64,000 nucleotides of DNA from Toxorhynchites rutilus septentrionalis (Eukaryota; Arthropoda; Insecta; Diptera; Culicidae). The notes below the pieces were generated by a model. It was not told where the DNA came from. It worked only from the letters and a program-made list of their open reading frames with translations, and searched no databases. The stretch's first letter is position 1, and every line of letters begins with the position of its first letter. The position numbers were made by a program, and so were the translations under genes. This document shows, piece by piece, positions 24,367 to 35,247 of this stretch. The stretch is taken from contig NC_073746.1 of NCBI RefSeq assembly GCF_029784135.1, forward strand, positions 114,388,035-114,452,034, read 5' to 3'.

Positions 24367-24535
24367 TTAACGCCATCGACGGAACCATCATTTTTGCCGC
24401 TGGGTTCGTCCAGTTGCACTCCACACCAGTTTCCGCTGGCGAATTGTGTCTCGCCAAGAAACATCAGAATGCCGGGCCTAGAGCCAAAGCCGGAAGACAC
24501 AATAACACGATCACCAACCGACAAGGTGGCTGCTT
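24367..24535 (-). CDS. CLIP-190: CLIP-190 exon with first part of CAP-Gly domain 2
   Basis: A 169-nt exon bounded by TTTGCAG before AAGCAGCC and by GGCGTTAA before GTAAGC. It encodes [20 protein letters not shown], then [19 protein letters not shown], then [15 protein letters not shown]. This is the N-terminal three-quarters of a second CAP-Gly domain with an intact GKNDG motif. Only 62 bp separate it from the CAP-Gly 1 exon. The last two bases (AA) are completed by the G of the next exon to give Lys, continuing VDGVKYFEC. Two CAP-Gly domains in tandem distinguish CLIP-170/190 from single-domain relatives such as dynactin p150Glued. Confidence 0.92.
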
Positions 24536-24597
24536 CTGCAAATTGAATTTTCAAACAGTAAGCATCTTAGCGGGATGCATTTGCGCGTCAAACTTAC

Positions 24598-24990
24598 TGC
24601 CCATTGCCGGCGATTTGGAAGCGAAACTAGACACACTGTGCGTCGGAGATACGGCACCGGAGCGTACCGGAGAGGTGAGAGATCTCACACTATGATCGAG
24701 GGAGCTTTCACCGCCGCTCATACCTCCGCTTGCTCCAGGCAAGGGTTCTCTTGTTAGTCTCGTCAGCCTGGAGAAGACCCCCTTCTTGGGTTCACACTGG
24801 AAGTATCTCTTCCCGGAAACGGACCCATCGTTTTTCCCATTGGGCTCATCCAGTACCACCCCGGCCCAATCTCCGGGAGCAAAATGTGTCTCGCCGATGT
24901 ATGCAATATGTCCTGGCCGAAGCCCTCCAACCCAAACGCGCTGGCCAATGATAAATCCATCCGTGTCGGTCGTCAGGACAACTCCTTGAT
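24598..24990 (-). CDS. CLIP-190: CLIP-190 exon with CAP-Gly domain 1 and Ser-rich linker
   Basis: A 393-nt exon: the acceptor CTTCCAG precedes ATCAAGG, and the donor GGGCA precedes GTAAGT. It encodes 130 codons. The first 70 or so form a CAP-Gly domain: a beta-strand start GQRVWVGG, then [18 protein letters not shown], then [19 protein letters not shown]. The GKNDG motif is the canonical groove that binds EEY/F tails of alpha-tubulin and EB1-type proteins at growing microtubule ends. The rest is a Ser/Thr/Pro-rich linker ([16 protein letters not shown]) like the linkers between the two CAP-Gly domains in CLIP-170. The exon enters in phase 1 and leaves with one base of a Lys codon that is completed by the next exon. 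This is the strongest evidence for the gene's identity. Confidence 0.92.
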
Positions 24991-26314
24991 CTGGAAGTCA
25001 ATGTGGAAGAACAAACGAAAAATAGCATGATGTCACTATCCGTATACGTAGCATTCAAACATCTATGATGATAAATAATTAGCTTTCTTTGTAGCTTGGG
25101 CAAACATTCGAACGGAGGAAGCCGACCGTCCGAGAGATATTAGTTCGTACCAGCAGAGGACATGTGAGTTGCCGGATACACACAAACACGCTGGAAATAC
25201 ACACATATCTGCCAGTGAACCGGAATGTGTTTTCGTTGTCAAGATGTGGATATGTGGGAAAGCTTCTACGGCGGTGGGTGATTTGATTAAATCAACGATA
25301 TGGCATGAAATAATTGGAATCCATCGCTCGAGTGAATGGATATAATGAATATACATTGATTGAATTTACACGGAAATCAATCATTCAATATTGGCTGCAT
25401 GGCATCAATTTCATATTAATTATAGGACCATGTTCCACCGCAGTTACCAGCAACGATAATGAACTTTTTCGTGTGGTGAAATCGATGTCATGTTCAATCG
25501 CTGCACGCATAAACTTACCAGGGGAAATAAATCAGCACAAACGAGCATGAAAGGCAAATATGCAAAACGAAGCCAATTCGGCCGAGCAACGAACCACTTG
25601 TAAGCATTGTCTGTTGATTTTTTCTTCGAATGGTTCATATTTACCCTATAGCAAATCATTCCAACGAAATGATGTCAAAAGACTATATAAACAGTGCGAA
25701 TTTCAATGTAAAATTGTGTTTTAGAGTTTATACTTTTATTTGATGTGAAATTCTGAATTTTCACCGTTATTGTCTGGGAACAACGAACTTGAACTGGATG
25801 GTACTCGAGTTCAGCAATCCATATTCATTGTATACATTTCGGTGCTAAGAAAAGTCGTCTCGATATCGCAATTCTCCTGTGATTATTTTGGAAAGAATAA
25901 TGCCTGGTAGCATTTAATAATCGTACACCTTTTGCCTCGTCTTGGTTCTTTAAAAAACTCGTTGAAATGTAGAAATTATTTAAAAATTAAAACGAAACAA
26001 ACATAATTTTTTAAGTAATAATTTTTCATTTCATTTTTTTTATTTCGATTTTTATTTTCTTGGAAATGTTTTTTTTAAATAATAATCACTGCTCGTATTT
26101 TATTACTAGGAGAATGTGAGGGTCGCTTTTGTATAATTATAAAATCACAAGAAGCTGAATAGTTTGTCAAATTTGCATTAGTGTTCAACAATAACATGGA
26201 AAAGGGATAGACCGAAAAATCATCTTCTTTTATTCGTTAGCGAATTCGTATTTCGATTCCTTAGGATGGACCATGAGCTTAGATGGAGCTTAGAAAGATA
26301 GATTTTGCAGAATA
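24991..26314. other. Intron upstream of CAP-Gly 1 exon, mostly unique
   Basis: No repeat boundary or gene seen. The frames are short. This is the 3' end of the 16.7-kb intron. Confidence 0.4.
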
Positions 26315-26503
26315 CAGGTCGGATTCGATTATATATAATCGCAATTTCACTTTCAACGTTAATTCACAAAAAACTATTTTTCTATTAATGTTTGACATTC
26401 ATACATTAATGAAAAAATTGTTTTCTTGAGATTCGATTATGTATAGGATTTGAAAATAATTGTTGAAAAAAAAGGTCGACTATATATAATCGAGTCCGAC
26501 CTG
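26315..26503. mobile_element. Complete pogo/Tigger-type MITE
   Basis: A 189-bp element with TA duplications (26313-26314, 26504-26505) and terminal inverted repeats of about 29 bp starting CAGGTCGGA(T/C)TCGATTAT. CAG-starting ends next to TA are typical of pogo/Tigger elements. The inner part of the left end contains the small palindrome CGATTATATATAATCG. It has no coding capacity; mobility would need a pogo-type transposase such as the one at 485-2248. Confidence 0.75.
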
Positions 26504-26858
26504 TATATCAATTTTTTTAAAATCGTGATGACTTTGAATCGTTTTTAATTTTTAATTTCTTACCATTGAATGAAAGACGCCATTTTGCATGTAAAAATAC
26601 CCGTTTGAGATTAAAGATACCACATTTAACACGCGGAACATAGATTACCATTTATTATTCATACTTCTGATTCAGATTATCTTAAAATAAAGAGAGTTTT
26701 TCCCACGTACGTATAACTCATCATCACGGGAGAACGGCTGATCAGATCTACGTCGTCCATATATTTTGTGAGTTTGTCTTCACGCAAATTAGAATGATAG
26801 AGTACTTTGGAAAATATTTGAGATGATTAGAAAAATTCGAAAAAATTGGCTATGCATA

Positions 26859-27815
26859 TCTATATATATAAAAATATATTTCTGTCTGTCTGTCTGTCTG
26901 TCTGATTCTTATAGACTCGGAAACTACTGCACCGACCGACATGAAAATTGGTATGTAGGGGTTTTTGAGGCCGTGGAAGGTTTTCATGATAGTTTGAGAC
27001 TCCTCTCCCTCTCTGAGAGGGGGGGAGGTCTGCCATACAAATGGAACACAGATTTCTGCATTACTCGAGAATTAATCAAGCAAACGAAACCAAATAAGGT
27101 ATATGGAGGTTAGATTGCCAATGGATGTATGGGAAAAAAGTGACCCTCGAATTTTCAAAGCGAACTTGATTAAAAATGTTGATTCCCACGAAAAACTATC
27201 CTATGCAAAATATCAGCTCAATCGGACTTCATTTACTAGTGTCGCACAGCGGTCAAAGTTTGAGTTTTTTGAAAACCGAGAAATCACCCAAGAGGGGAAA
27301 TCGGGGTTTTCGAAAAAAAAAATTGATGCCAAATGTCTTCAAATTGCATGAAACGTCGAGATCTAGTTTCATCTCGAAATTTTTTTTTTGTCAAATATCG
27401 ACACTCTGGGACTTTTTTCAGAATACGAGGCAAAACGTATGGTTTTGGATGCCGATGAAAATCGTCATATCGATTTTTCATACGGGACTCCCTACGAAAT
27501 GTTGATTCTCACAATAAAATACCCTCTGCAAAATATTGGCTCATAACGGAGAAACATGTTATTTGTAAGTGGTTGAAAAATCTTGAACGAGAATTGTGTC
27601 TGAAAATAATCTGATATTATAATGATGAGTTTTGGTAGAAATACTAGGAATTATATAGTAAAAGGTAATTTTTAAGGGTAGATTAGAAGATCAATCGATC
27701 TGTCATTCCGTCATCAATTCTGCGATTGAACCCATGAATAGCGCTTTGTAAGAAAACGTGGATGTGATAATGAAAAATACATTTTGGGCGGGACGAAGTA
27801 TGCCGGGTCAGCTAG
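26859..27815 (+). mobile_element. Helitron-like element with both termini
   Basis: It begins TCTATATATATAAAAATAT, ends GCCGGGTCAGCTAG, and lies exactly between A (26858) and T (27816) without target duplication: the Helitron rule (5'-TC, 3'-CTRR, A|T insertion). A GTCT run and the GACTCGGAAACTACTGC block follow the start. Compared with the copy at 21210-21945 it carries an extra segment of about 425 bp (27118-27545) related to the arms of the fold-back at 51640-52860. No Rep/helicase is encoded. Confidence 0.7.
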
Positions 27816-28200
27816 TATTTTATATATCAGATACAGATTTATATTATATATCAGATACAGATTTCATCTCATCTTGGATACAGAGATTCAGCTTCACATT
27901 TTTTGATTTAGAAACGATTTTATGATTCCAGACTCCATATTCCACATGCTAGATGTAGATGACGGTGCCAGATTAGACTACCAGTTACAAATCTAAATAA
28001 CAGATACAAGACAAAAAATTGGATACCAGATGCCAAACTATATTTCTAAGTTGTTAATTCCGCATTTAGATTCCTGATACAGATACTTCCTTTAGCTTCT
28101 GAACTCATACTCAGATCCTCAGAATCCAGTGGATTATTAAAAATTCCGATTCCAGAATACAAATGAAGTTTCCAAAATCAGACATGAAGCTCTATATTGC
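27816..28200. repeat. Degenerate (CAGATTCCAGATA)n minisatellite
   Basis: Loose, strongly diverged repeats of phrases such as CAGATACAGATT, GATTCCAGA and ATACCAGATGCC. The same style of sequence returns at 32640-32750 and 37080-37240, so this is a dispersed low-complexity family. No gene. Confidence 0.6.
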
Positions 28201-29049
28201 TTCTATACTATATCTATATAAAATCTGTGATCTTGGTCTTAACTGTCATTTTACTTCACTTATTTTTGAAAATCTGTATTGATAATTGTATTTAATTTGT
28301 GAGTCATAATTTGTGTTGCCATTACTGCATATTAATCTGTATTTCTCCACATTTTTCACTAATAATCTGTAACGTCTGATTTTTTTTATTACTTCCGAAT
28401 ACCACCCTCTTTATCACCTCCTTTATCTAGAAAAGTACGGCTCAACTTGGAAATTTTTATAATGTCACATGGTAAAATTTGACAGATGGAGAGAAACGGT
28501 AGCATGAACAAAGCAAGTACTTTGATTGTAAGAAATTGTAAGGTTTCAATTTCGATTTCGTGCAAAGCGATTTCGACCAAATGATCACATAGAACCGTTT
28601 TTTCAACTCAGCAGGAACAACCATATTGTCGACCTGCAAAAGCTGCTATATGGTTTGTCGTCACATGATAACCGGGAAATGGCATCTGAACTGGCCGAAA
28701 AAATAAGCTCACTCATCTGTTCAATTTAAAAACTCGCTTAGCCAGAAGAGATGGGTTTGGTGGATTCTTGAAGAGCCTAAAATATCTAGGGTATGCTACA
28801 TGTTGAATAACGCCATCTTTGTGTACCATAAAATTTCGTTACTAAAACATGAATTGTATGGTATTCTTCAATTGTTCTGATCTGGATTCTGGCCAAGACA
28901 CCTGGTATCGATCCCAGAATTAAATATGAAAAATATATTGAAATATTATCCTGAATTGCATAACATAAACATAAGTATATTTTTTCGATAGACACATAAA
29001 ATGTAAATGTCCAAAAATCATCTCTTTTATTTTATTATACACTTATCAC
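28201..29049. other. AT-rich tract, nothing recognised
   Basis: No domain motif or repeat edge. The frames (up to 69 codons) lie on the minus strand and look random. Confidence 0.3.
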
Positions 29050-29888
29050 AGAACGGGGAGGAGTGTCGAACTACCATAGAAACGTTCATCGATCCCTAAA
29101 ACCTTTATATGCCTAGTTTGAATCCATTTGTTTGATTAGTTCTCGAGTTGTTCAGCAACCTTCCCCCCCTCTCTTTAGAGAGGGGAAAGAAGTGTCAAAC
29201 CACCATAAAAAACATTCATTGCTCCCTAAAACCTCCACATGCCAAATTTGGTTCCGTTTGTTTGATTAGTACTTAAATTATGCAGAAATGTATGCATCAT
29301 TTGTATGGCAGTAAACATCTCCCACCCTCAGAGAGAGGGGAGGAGTGTTTACTCACCATAGAAACGTTTCGTGTCCCCTGAAACCTTCGAATGCCAATTT
29401 TGGTTTCATATGCTTGATTAATTCTCGAGTAATGCAAAAATTTGAGTTTCAGTTGTATGGAAGCCCCTCCTTAGAGAGGGGGGTGGAATGTCTTACCACC
29501 ATAGAAACATTTATTACACCCTAAAACCTCCACATCTTCTTCTTCTTCAATGGCTCTAACGTTCCTAGAGGAACTTCGCCGTCTCAACGTAGTATTACTT
29601 GCGTCATTTTTATTAGTACTTAGTTGAGATTTCTATGCCAAATAACACGCCTTGAATGCATTCTGAGTGGCAAGCTCTAGAATACGCGTGATCACAGTGC
29701 AAGTCGGAGGAAATTTCTTTGACGAAAAATTCCCCCCGACTAGAACGGGAATCGAACCCGAACACCCGGCATGTTAGTTATGACGCTAACCACTCGGCCA
29801 AAGGAGCACAAAACCTCCACATGCTTAATTTGGTTTCATTTGCTTGATTAATTTTCGAGTAATGCCGAAATTTGTGTTTCATTTGTAA
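29050..29888 (-). mobile_element. Helitron-like internal fragment, interrupted by a SINE
   Basis: On the minus strand this repeats the ~130-bp units of the element at 21210-21945 (TGCCATACAA, GCATTACTCGAGAATTAATC, the CCCCTCTCTAAGG phrase). Neither Helitron terminus is present. The SINE at 29536-29809 splits one unit. Confidence 0.6.
29536..29809 (-). mobile_element. tRNA-derived SINE, copy 2, nested in Helitron fragment
   Basis: A 274-bp element flanked by a perfect 13-bp duplication AAAACCTCCACAT (29523-29535 and 29810-29822). Minus-strand head: the A-box TGGCCGAGTGGTTAGCG and the B-box GGTTCGATTCCC, both close to consensus for a type 2 RNA polymerase III promoter. The 3' end is AAGAAGAAGAAG. 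It is the same family as 18610-18880. The perfect duplication and intact boxes suggest that it is young. Confidence 0.9.
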
Positions 29889-30130
29889 GGTATGACTTTG
29901 TATTTGTAGATATGACTTTTTATGAACAAATCGTAACTTGAAAAACAACAGAAAAAAAAGCTTGAAAATAAAATTAAATATTAACATTTTTCATAACATG
30001 TCCATGTCTATTTTGAATATCCGAATGCAACATTTACTCGAATGCACATTTATTCGAATGTGACAAATATCCGAATGCGGAATTTACCCGAATACGATAT
30101 TAACCCAAATATAACAATCAATATGCCGTA

Positions 30131-31442
30131 AAGGGTGTGTCACATCAAATTGCATCACGGAAAAAACGCTGTAGAAATTCGCCCAGTAGACCGATCCTTT
30201 TGAAAATTTTATACAGTAAAATAAAAACTATTAAACAACTTTTGGCATTTTCTTTTTATTCATACTTCGAGCCCAAGCCCGTATGCTCGCACCTTCCTCT
30301 TTACCCCGTCCATAAGGTTCTGTACAACGTCAGGTTGTAGTTTTTTTTAAACAGAAATCCATTTTCTCTTGAAGTCCGCCTCCGATTTGACAACTTTTGG
30401 GTTCTTCCGGAGGGCCTGCTTCATAATCGCCCAATATTTCTCTATTGGGCGAAGCTCCGGCGCGTTGGGCGGGTTCATTTCCTTTGGCACGAAGGTGACC
30501 CCGTTGGCTTCGTACCACTCCAACACGTCCTTTGAATAGTGGCACGAAGCGAGATCCGGCCAGAAGATGGTCGGGCCCTCGTGCTGCTTCAATAGTGGTA
30601 GTAAGCGCTTCTGTAGGCACTCCTTAAGGTAAACCTGTCCGTTTACCGTGCGGTCATCACGAAGGGGGCGCTCCGCTTTCCGCAAGAGCAGATCGCTTGC
30701 CACACCATGTACTTTTTGGCAAACTTGGATAGTTTCTGCTTGCGAATCTCCTCCGGAACGCTGAATTTATCCTCTGCGGAGAAGAACAACAGGCCCGGCA
30801 GCTGACGAAAGTCCGCTTTGACGTAGGTTTCGTCGTCCATTACCAGGCAATGCGGCTTCGTCAGCATTTCGGTGTACATCTTCCGGGCTCGCGTCTTCCC
30901 CACCATGTTTTGCCTTTCGTCGCGGTTAGGAGCCTTCTAAACCTTGTATGTACGCAGGCCCTCCCGCTGCTTGGTCCGCTGGACGAATGAACTTGACAAA
31001 TTCAGCTTATTGGCGACATCCCGGACCGAACTTCTCGGATCACGTCTAAACTGCTTAACTACGCGATCTGATCGCGTGATCTACGTGATCTTTTTCACTG
31101 ACGAGCATCCATTTTTGCCGTTCTTCACCTTCCGGTCGATGGTTAGGTTCTCGAAGTATCGTTTTAGTACTCTGCTGACCGTGGATTGGACGATTCCCAG
31201 CATCTTACCGATGTCCCGATGTGACAACTCCGGATTCTCGAAATGAGTGCACAGGATTAATTCACGACGCTCTTTTTCGTTCGACGACATTTTTCCAAAT
31301 TTACGAAAAATTGACAGTGAAGCATGGCCAACGTGATCTATACACTCTTATCTGATTATAAGCGAAAGCTGAAGATATATTCCCTAAAAATTAAATTTCT
31401 ACAGCGTTATTTCCGTGATGCAATTTGATGTGACACACCCTT
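30131..31442 (-). mobile_element. ITm (DD37E) transposon with 49-bp terminal inverted repeats
   Basis: A 1312-bp element flanked by TA (30129-30130, 31443-31444). The terminal repeats of about 49 bp begin AAGGGTGTGTCACATCAAAT and differ at one position between the two ends. It contains one decayed transposase gene on the minus strand. The DD37E spacing places it in the ITmDD37E group of the IS630-Tc1-mariner superfamily, known from mosquitoes. Confidence 0.9.
30347..31290 (-). pseudogene. ITm DD37E transposase, two stops and one frameshift
   Basis: It starts at ATG 31290 (MSSNEKERRELI). The N-terminal helix-turn-helix is visible (HRDIGKMLGIVQSTVSRVLK). Then TAG at 31081-31083 and TAG at 30937-30939 interrupt the same frame, and a frameshift lies between about 30643 and 30703. 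The catalytic residues survive: D in MDDETYVKADF, D in WPDLASCHY, and E in LRPIEKYWAIMK. I count exactly 37 residues between the second D and the E. Terminal repeats with a single difference, together with a dead gene, suggest that this copy could have been moved by enzyme supplied from elsewhere. Confidence 0.85.
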
Positions 31443-31444
31443 TA

Positions 31445-32810
31445 TTCTTTCCTTTCCGTATTTCTGTTTGAGGATAAGAAATAATTTAGGAACGAACACT
31501 GGCGATATGTTTTTCGAAAATGAAGCAGGTAATTTGAACATTAAAAATATAAAACATGTCTCAAAAATGTGAAAAGAATCGATAAGAAGAGAAAATGATG
31601 CTTAAAAATGTAATGGAGGCGGCTTCTCGCAAGCAAACCTGTGTTCCACCGATTGCCCGGTTAGGTTGACACATAGGAGACGATCATTTAGTTAGGACCA
31701 ACCAAGCATCAGCGAGCGTCAGATGGCATACGTATGCCTGGCGCATTACGTTCAACGGTTTTTTTTGCTTTGAAATCTATCAATCATATTTCAATGCTAA
31801 ATTACACACATGTCTGAATTAAGAATTTGACAGTAGGGGAGCAACTCGTAGTAGAAGTTTCTGGTTTTGTTTTTGTTTTTTTTAATAGATTCCTATGTAT
31901 CATGCAATTAATTTTATGGCGACTGCTTTGAATTGGCAGCTTTCTTTTATGTGTATGGGCTATGTGATCCAAATGACTGGACAATGATTATGATCGAATT
32001 TGAAAGTCCATCATTTATACAAAATTCATAATCTAATAAACACGTTCGTCGCCCAACGCGACATTTCAGAGTTTCTGGCGGAGCCCAACTTGCGGATAAA
32101 TTATTGAATGAAGATCAAACTTAGTTTTGTAGAAAACTTTTTTGTAATCTAGCAATATTTTTTTCTCAATTCGAAGACCAATAACACATGTCAAAATCAT
32201 ATCATAAAAGTTTCGCGAAAAAAACTGCAGTACCACCCATCAATACTATGAATTAATATATAGTATAAACATTATAATAATTATGATTTTATGATTTTTC
32301 GACATATCCTACAGTTTCATTTAGTTGCCTATTTTATAAAATTCCTTTTGAAAATCCTATTTATTCTGAACGATGAAAGTGTCACCCATACCTGGGTGAC
32401 GAGGCGACGAACGTGTTAATATAAAGGTGAAACTATATATCTTCTTAATATGAACTAAACGCATTACGCTTTCTCTCGTTTTTATCTACCCATGCAGTAT
32501 ACGAGTTTTTGGATACCAGTTGATTTATAAATGTGATCATTTTAGTAACGTTTATCAGAATCATACATAAAAATACCTTCTAAGTAATTATAGCTGTAAA
32601 TGATAGATGATAGTTTCAACTTGGGTTCTGAATATCATGATTCAAGTTACATCTTAGATTCTGACCACAGATTCCAAATACAGATTATTAATTCTGAATT
32701 TCGGTTTGAAATTTTGGATTCTCGATTCAGTATTATATTGCAGAAACAAAAAAACATTACACCTCACATGGAGAGTACAGTTCCAAATTCAAGATTGAGG
32801 TTTCAGTTAC
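31445..32810. other. AT-rich tract, no gene; degenerate GATTCTG repeats at its end
   Basis: Nothing convincing until about 32640, where loose GATTCTGA/GATTCCAAATAC repeats resemble those at 27816-28200. Confidence 0.35.
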
Positions 32811-34951
32811 AAAGGGCCTGGCCGGGTAAGGGAGTAAAAAGTGCCCCCAAACCAAATCACTAGCTGTATGGCAAATATAGTAAAGGATATTAAATAAGAA
32901 ATTTTGGTGGTTTATTTGAACCCCTATGTGGTTTGACGTAGGATCTATAGTGAAAAACGTACTTTTCGTTAATTTCACGCCATCCTCAAAAGATCCGAGA
33001 TAAAAATTTGAAAAAAATACTGAATGTGCATCTTACTACGATGTATCAAAAAAAATTATCAAAAAAAAATTTCATCAAAAATTTTAGTACTAAAAAAAAT
33101 AATGAAATCTTGAAAATTTTTTTTTTGGGATTTAGAGATTCAGTACTACTCTAATTCATATTTTAATGTGTTTCTACGGCTTTTCTAGATATGTGTGATT
33201 TTTTTCAGATTTTTTTCAGTGTTGCGCGGTATCAAAAATTTTTTTTTTTATGTTTCCAAAGAGTGGTTAGGTAAGGGAGTAAAAAGTGCCCCCAAACCAA
33301 ATCACTAGCTGTATGGCAAATATTGTAAAGGATATTAAATAAGAAATTTTGGCGGTTTATTTGAACCCCTATGTGGTTTGACGTAGGATCTATAGTGACA
33401 AACGTACTTTTTCGTGCATTTCACGCCATCCTCAATAGATCCGAGATAAAAATTTGAAAAAAATACTGAATGTGCATCTTACCACGGTGTATCAAGAAAA
33501 ATTATCAAAAAAATAATTCATCAAAAATTTTAGTATTAAAAAAAAATTATGAAAATTTGAAAATTTTTTTTTGGGATTTAGAGATTCAATACTACTCTAA
33601 TTCATATTTAAATGTGCTCTTACGGCTTTTCTAGATTGATAAATATCGTCAAGCTGTTTTTTTTTAAATATCTAATAATAAAAATAAAATAATAAAAAAG
33701 AAAAATACACAGTACAAAAAAATGTTATAGATTTTCTGGCATTTCGAAATTTTGAAAAAAAATATAACTTTGAGACCACAAATTCGATTTGTTTTTTTAT
33801 TTTAATCTTTCAATTGAAAACCACGAATACAATAAAATAATCGATTTCAAAAAAATAAAAATAATAATGCAGACGATGAAGAAAATTATTTTGTGTCACA
33901 CAATGCTCTTAAAAATTCAGGAAAAATTACGCCACATGTAGAAAAAAGACACATACGAACGCATTTAAATAAAAATTTGAGCAGGAGTGGGTCTCAAAGT
34001 TATATTTTTTTTTTCAAAATTTCGAAATGCCAGAAAATCTATAACATTTTTTTGTACTGTGTATTTTTTTTCATTTTATTTTTAGTATTAGATATTTGAA
34101 AAAAAAAACAGTTTGAAGATATTTATAAATCTAGAAAAGCCGTAAGAGTACATTTGAATATGAATTAGAGTAGTACTGAATCTCTAAATCCAAAAAAAAA
34201 ATTTTCAAAATTTTAATATTTTTTTAGTACAAAAATTTTTGATGAAATTTTTTTTGATAATTTTTCTTGATACACCATGGTAGGATGTACATTCAGTATT
34301 TTTTTCAAATTTTTATCTCAGATCTATTGAGGATGGCGTGAAATAAACGAAAAAGTACGTTTTTCACTATAGATCCTACGTCAAACCACATAGGGGTTCA
34401 AATAAACCACCAAAATTTCTTATTTAACATCCTTTACAATATTTGCCATACAGCTAGTGATTTGGTTTGGGGGCACTTTTTACTCCCTTACCTAACCACT
34501 CTTTGGAAACATAAAAAAAAAATTTTTTGATACCGCGCAACACTGAAAAAAATCTGAAAAAAATCACACATATCTAGAAAAGCCGTAGAAACACATTAAA
34601 ATATGAATTAGAGTAGTACTGAATCTCTAAATCCCAAAAAAAAAATTTTCAAGATTTCATTATTTTTTTTAGTACTAAAATTTTTGATGAAATTTTTTTT
34701 TGATAATTTTTTTTGATACATCGTAGTAAGATGCACATTCAGTATTTTTTTCAAATTTTTATCTCGGATCTTTTGAGGATGGCGTGAAATTAACGAAAAG
34801 TACGTTTTTCACTATAGATCCTACGTCAAACCAGATAGGGGTTCAAATAAACCGCCAAAATTTCTTATTTAATATCCTTTACAATATTTGCCATACGGCT
34901 AGTGATTTGGTTTGGGGGCACTTTTTACTTCCTTACCCGGCCAGGCCCTTT
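32811..34951. mobile_element. Fold-back element copy B, complete, two units per arm
   Basis: A 2141-bp inverted-repeat element. The ends are AAAGGGCCTGGCCGGGTAAG and its inverse. Left arm: unit 1 (32811-33256) and unit 2 (33257 to about 33660). Right arm: unit 2 inverted (about 34126-34510) and unit 1 inverted (34511-34951). Each unit repeats GTAAGGGAGTAAAAAGTGCC and ATCACTAGCTGTATGGCAAA. The spacer is about 465 bp of A/T-rich sequence. No transposase and no clear target duplication are present. The arms are near identical, and a transcript would fold into a very long hairpin. Confidence 0.8.
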
Positions 34952-35247
34952 ATATTGACATGCTGTAACTTCGTAAAAAACAACGTATACAGATGGGCAT
35001 CATTTGAAAGATCCAACTTTCAGGTATTAAAATATGCTTTTAATATAAAAGAAGAATTTTATTTTTGATTCATCCCCTTAAACTCAGAAAATACTTTTCT
35101 CACATAAAAGTCCGAAATCTTTCAGGAGGTGATAGAGGATTATATTTGATGAAAAAAATCTTCTACGTATATGTTCGAATTTCAACAATGACAGAGTTAT
35201 TGAACTTTTTCTCTGTTTCGGGCTCCGTTAATCTTAATCTGCCTATG

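Noticed and set aside
24414..24757. Plus-strand frames across the CAP-Gly exons
   Set aside because: Shadows of the minus-strand CLIP-190 exons, which have domain motifs and exact splice phases.
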